Positions 59,223 through 60,110 of a stretch of 60,110 nucleotides of DNA are shown piece by piece. The stretch comes from Acidobacteriota bacterium (lineage in GTDB: Bacteria; Actinomycetota; Acidimicrobiia; Acidimicrobiales; Palsa-688), in NCBI GenBank assembly GCA_028876385.1, contig JAGWSF010000046.1:1-60110 (forward strand), given 5' to 3'. Both the position numbers and the translations under genes were made by a program. The notes beneath the pieces were generated by a model. The model saw nothing but the letters and a program-made list of their open reading frames with translations. It was not told the origin of the DNA and made no database searches. Every line of letters starts with the position of its first letter. The first letter of the stretch is position 1.

Positions 59223-60110
59223 TAGAACTCGAGGACCAGACGGCCGCGCACCCCGCCGGCTTCGAGCCGGCGATGGGCCTCCGCGGCGTTCTCCTTGCTG
59301 AACGTCCCGGCTACCCGCAACGTGATGAGGCCTTCTTCGACCTGCTGGCGGAGGCGGTCGAGCTGGGCCTGCTCGCGGGAGTAATCCCGCACCCACACCG
59401 GCCGGAAGCGCACGCCGCGTTCCGACTCGGCCTCGTACCCGCGTACCGTCACGATGGTGGCGCCATCACGTACCGCCGGGGCCAGCCGCTCCCCCAGGAG
59501 CGCCCCGTCGGCCGCCCCGTCCACCCCGTCGGGGAAACGGTCGCGGACCCTGGCCGCGAAGTCCTCCCCCCGCCGCAGGATCACGTCGGCTCCCAGCGCG
59601 CTCACCAGCACCTCGTCGGCCTCGGAGGAGTCGGCGACGACGGTCAGGCCGTCGGCCTTGGCCAGCTGCACCACGTAGCCACCGAAGGCGCCGGCCGCCC
59701 CGGTGACGGCGATGGTCTGCCCGGCGGCCAGACCCAGCGTGTCGAGGGCGAGCCGGGCGGTCAGGCCGTTCATCGGCAGGGTCGACGCCTCCACGTCCGT
59801 GGCCCCGGCCGGCACCCGGGCGACTGATTCGGCCGGCAGGACCAGCTGCTCCGAGTAGGCCCCCCTCGATCCCTTGGGCACGACGATGGCCATCACGTGG
59901 TCCCCCACGGCCAGACCATGGTCGACGCCCTCGCCGAGCTCCTCGACGACGCCGGCGGCGTCCATGCCGGGGACGTACGGGGGTGGCCCCGACGCCTGCT
60001 GGGCCTCGGCCCTGGCCCCGTTCCGGACGAAGGTGTCAGTTGGACTGACAGCCGCGGCATGGACCCGGATCCGCACCTGGCCGGGACCGACCACCGGATC
60101 GGGGAGGTCG
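59222..60110 (-). CDS. Zinc-type/quinone oxidoreductase, MDR family (5' part missing)
   Basis: A partial medium-chain dehydrogenase of at least 296 residues, whose start lies past the right edge; the frame is open to the last base. RIRVHAAAVSPTDTFVRNG is the GroES-like domain, VPGMDAAGVVEELGEGVDHGLAVGDHVMAIV the conserved N-terminal core of quinone-reductase types, and AVTGAAGAFGGYVVQLAKADG the nucleotide-binding Rossmann fold. No zinc-ligand Cys cluster is seen, so it is likely an NADPH-dependent quinone or enoyl reductase. The first in-frame GTG inside the window (60094) is probably not the true start. Confidence 0.88.
   Translation of the reverse strand, partial: DLPDPVVGPGQVRIRVHAAAVSPTDTFVRNGARAEAQQASGPPPYVPGMDAAGVVEELGEGVDHGLAVGDHVMAIVVPKGSRGAYSEQLVLPAESVARVPAGATDVEASTLPMNGLTARLALDTLGLAAGQTIAVTGAAGAFGGYVVQLAKADGLTVVADSSEADEVLVSALGADVILRRGEDFAARVRDRFPDGVDGAADGALLGERLAPAVRDGATIVTVRGYEAESERGVRFRPVWVRDYSREQAQLDRLRQQVEEGLITLRVAGTFSKENAAEAHRRLEAGGVRGRLVLEF

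Overview
The window is high-GC actinobacterial DNA. NucS/EndoMS, a WhiB-family regulator, F420-type luciferase-like oxidoreductases, a dnaG-rpoD pair and the order hit-phoH-ybeY-corC-era, with recO-uppS and glyS further along, all fit Actinomycetota. I lean to an Acidimicrobiia-like lineage, but that is a guess from overall texture, not a placement.

The first ~16.9 kb are the right-hand part of an integrated accessory island of visibly lower GC at third codon positions. It ends in the 3' half of a tRNA-Arg(CCT) gene (16906-16948): anticodon loop, T arm and acceptor are present, but the 5' half is not, so this is an attachment-site remnant (attR). The left end and the integrase are outside the window. 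The island holds two small envelope proteins, an EEP-family nuclease, a complete type I restriction-modification operon (hsdM-hsdS-hsdR, 4-base overlaps) with a lipoprotein gene coupled to its end, an HNH+HTH fusion, a serine recombinase with a near-consensus promoter, a membrane protein, a minus-strand operon of a 76-aa protein, a membrane-anchored TIR protein and a SIR2-like protein, a uracil-DNA-glycosylase-fold protein, and a membrane-anchored Mrr-type endonuclease beside the att site. It reads as a defence island. The TIR/SIR2/small-protein operon, with a dyad over its putative promoter, is the best candidate for an uncharacterised system.

From 17.0 to 36.8 kb the chromosome carries metabolic and stress genes: haloalkane dehalogenase-like hydrolase, aldehyde dehydrogenase, DHA2 efflux pump, secreted proteins, PNPOx-like protein, EAL-HDOD protein, catalase, tRNA-Val, DUF523, a WhiB7-like gene with an apparent attenuator leader (AT-box promoter, 67-codon uORF, strong terminator, then whiB7), inositol monophosphatase, PLP decarboxylase, SDR, a cluster of unknown proteins around tRNA-Ile(CAT), an F420 oxidoreductase and tRNA-Asn.

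From 36.8 to 60.1 kb is a conserved housekeeping segment: rpoD, dnaG, ppdK, glyS, a coiled-coil membrane protein with a serine protease, recO, uppS, an F420 oxidoreductase, dinG-like helicase, era, corC-like, ybeY, phoH, HIT protein, a two-repeat LSm-like protein, a BldC/excisionase-type HTH protein, cpaB- and cpaE-like genes, nucS, a membrane-anchored unknown, and a partial zinc-type dehydrogenase running off the right edge. Many neighbours share GTGA, ATGA or TTGA stop/start overlaps, implying translational coupling.
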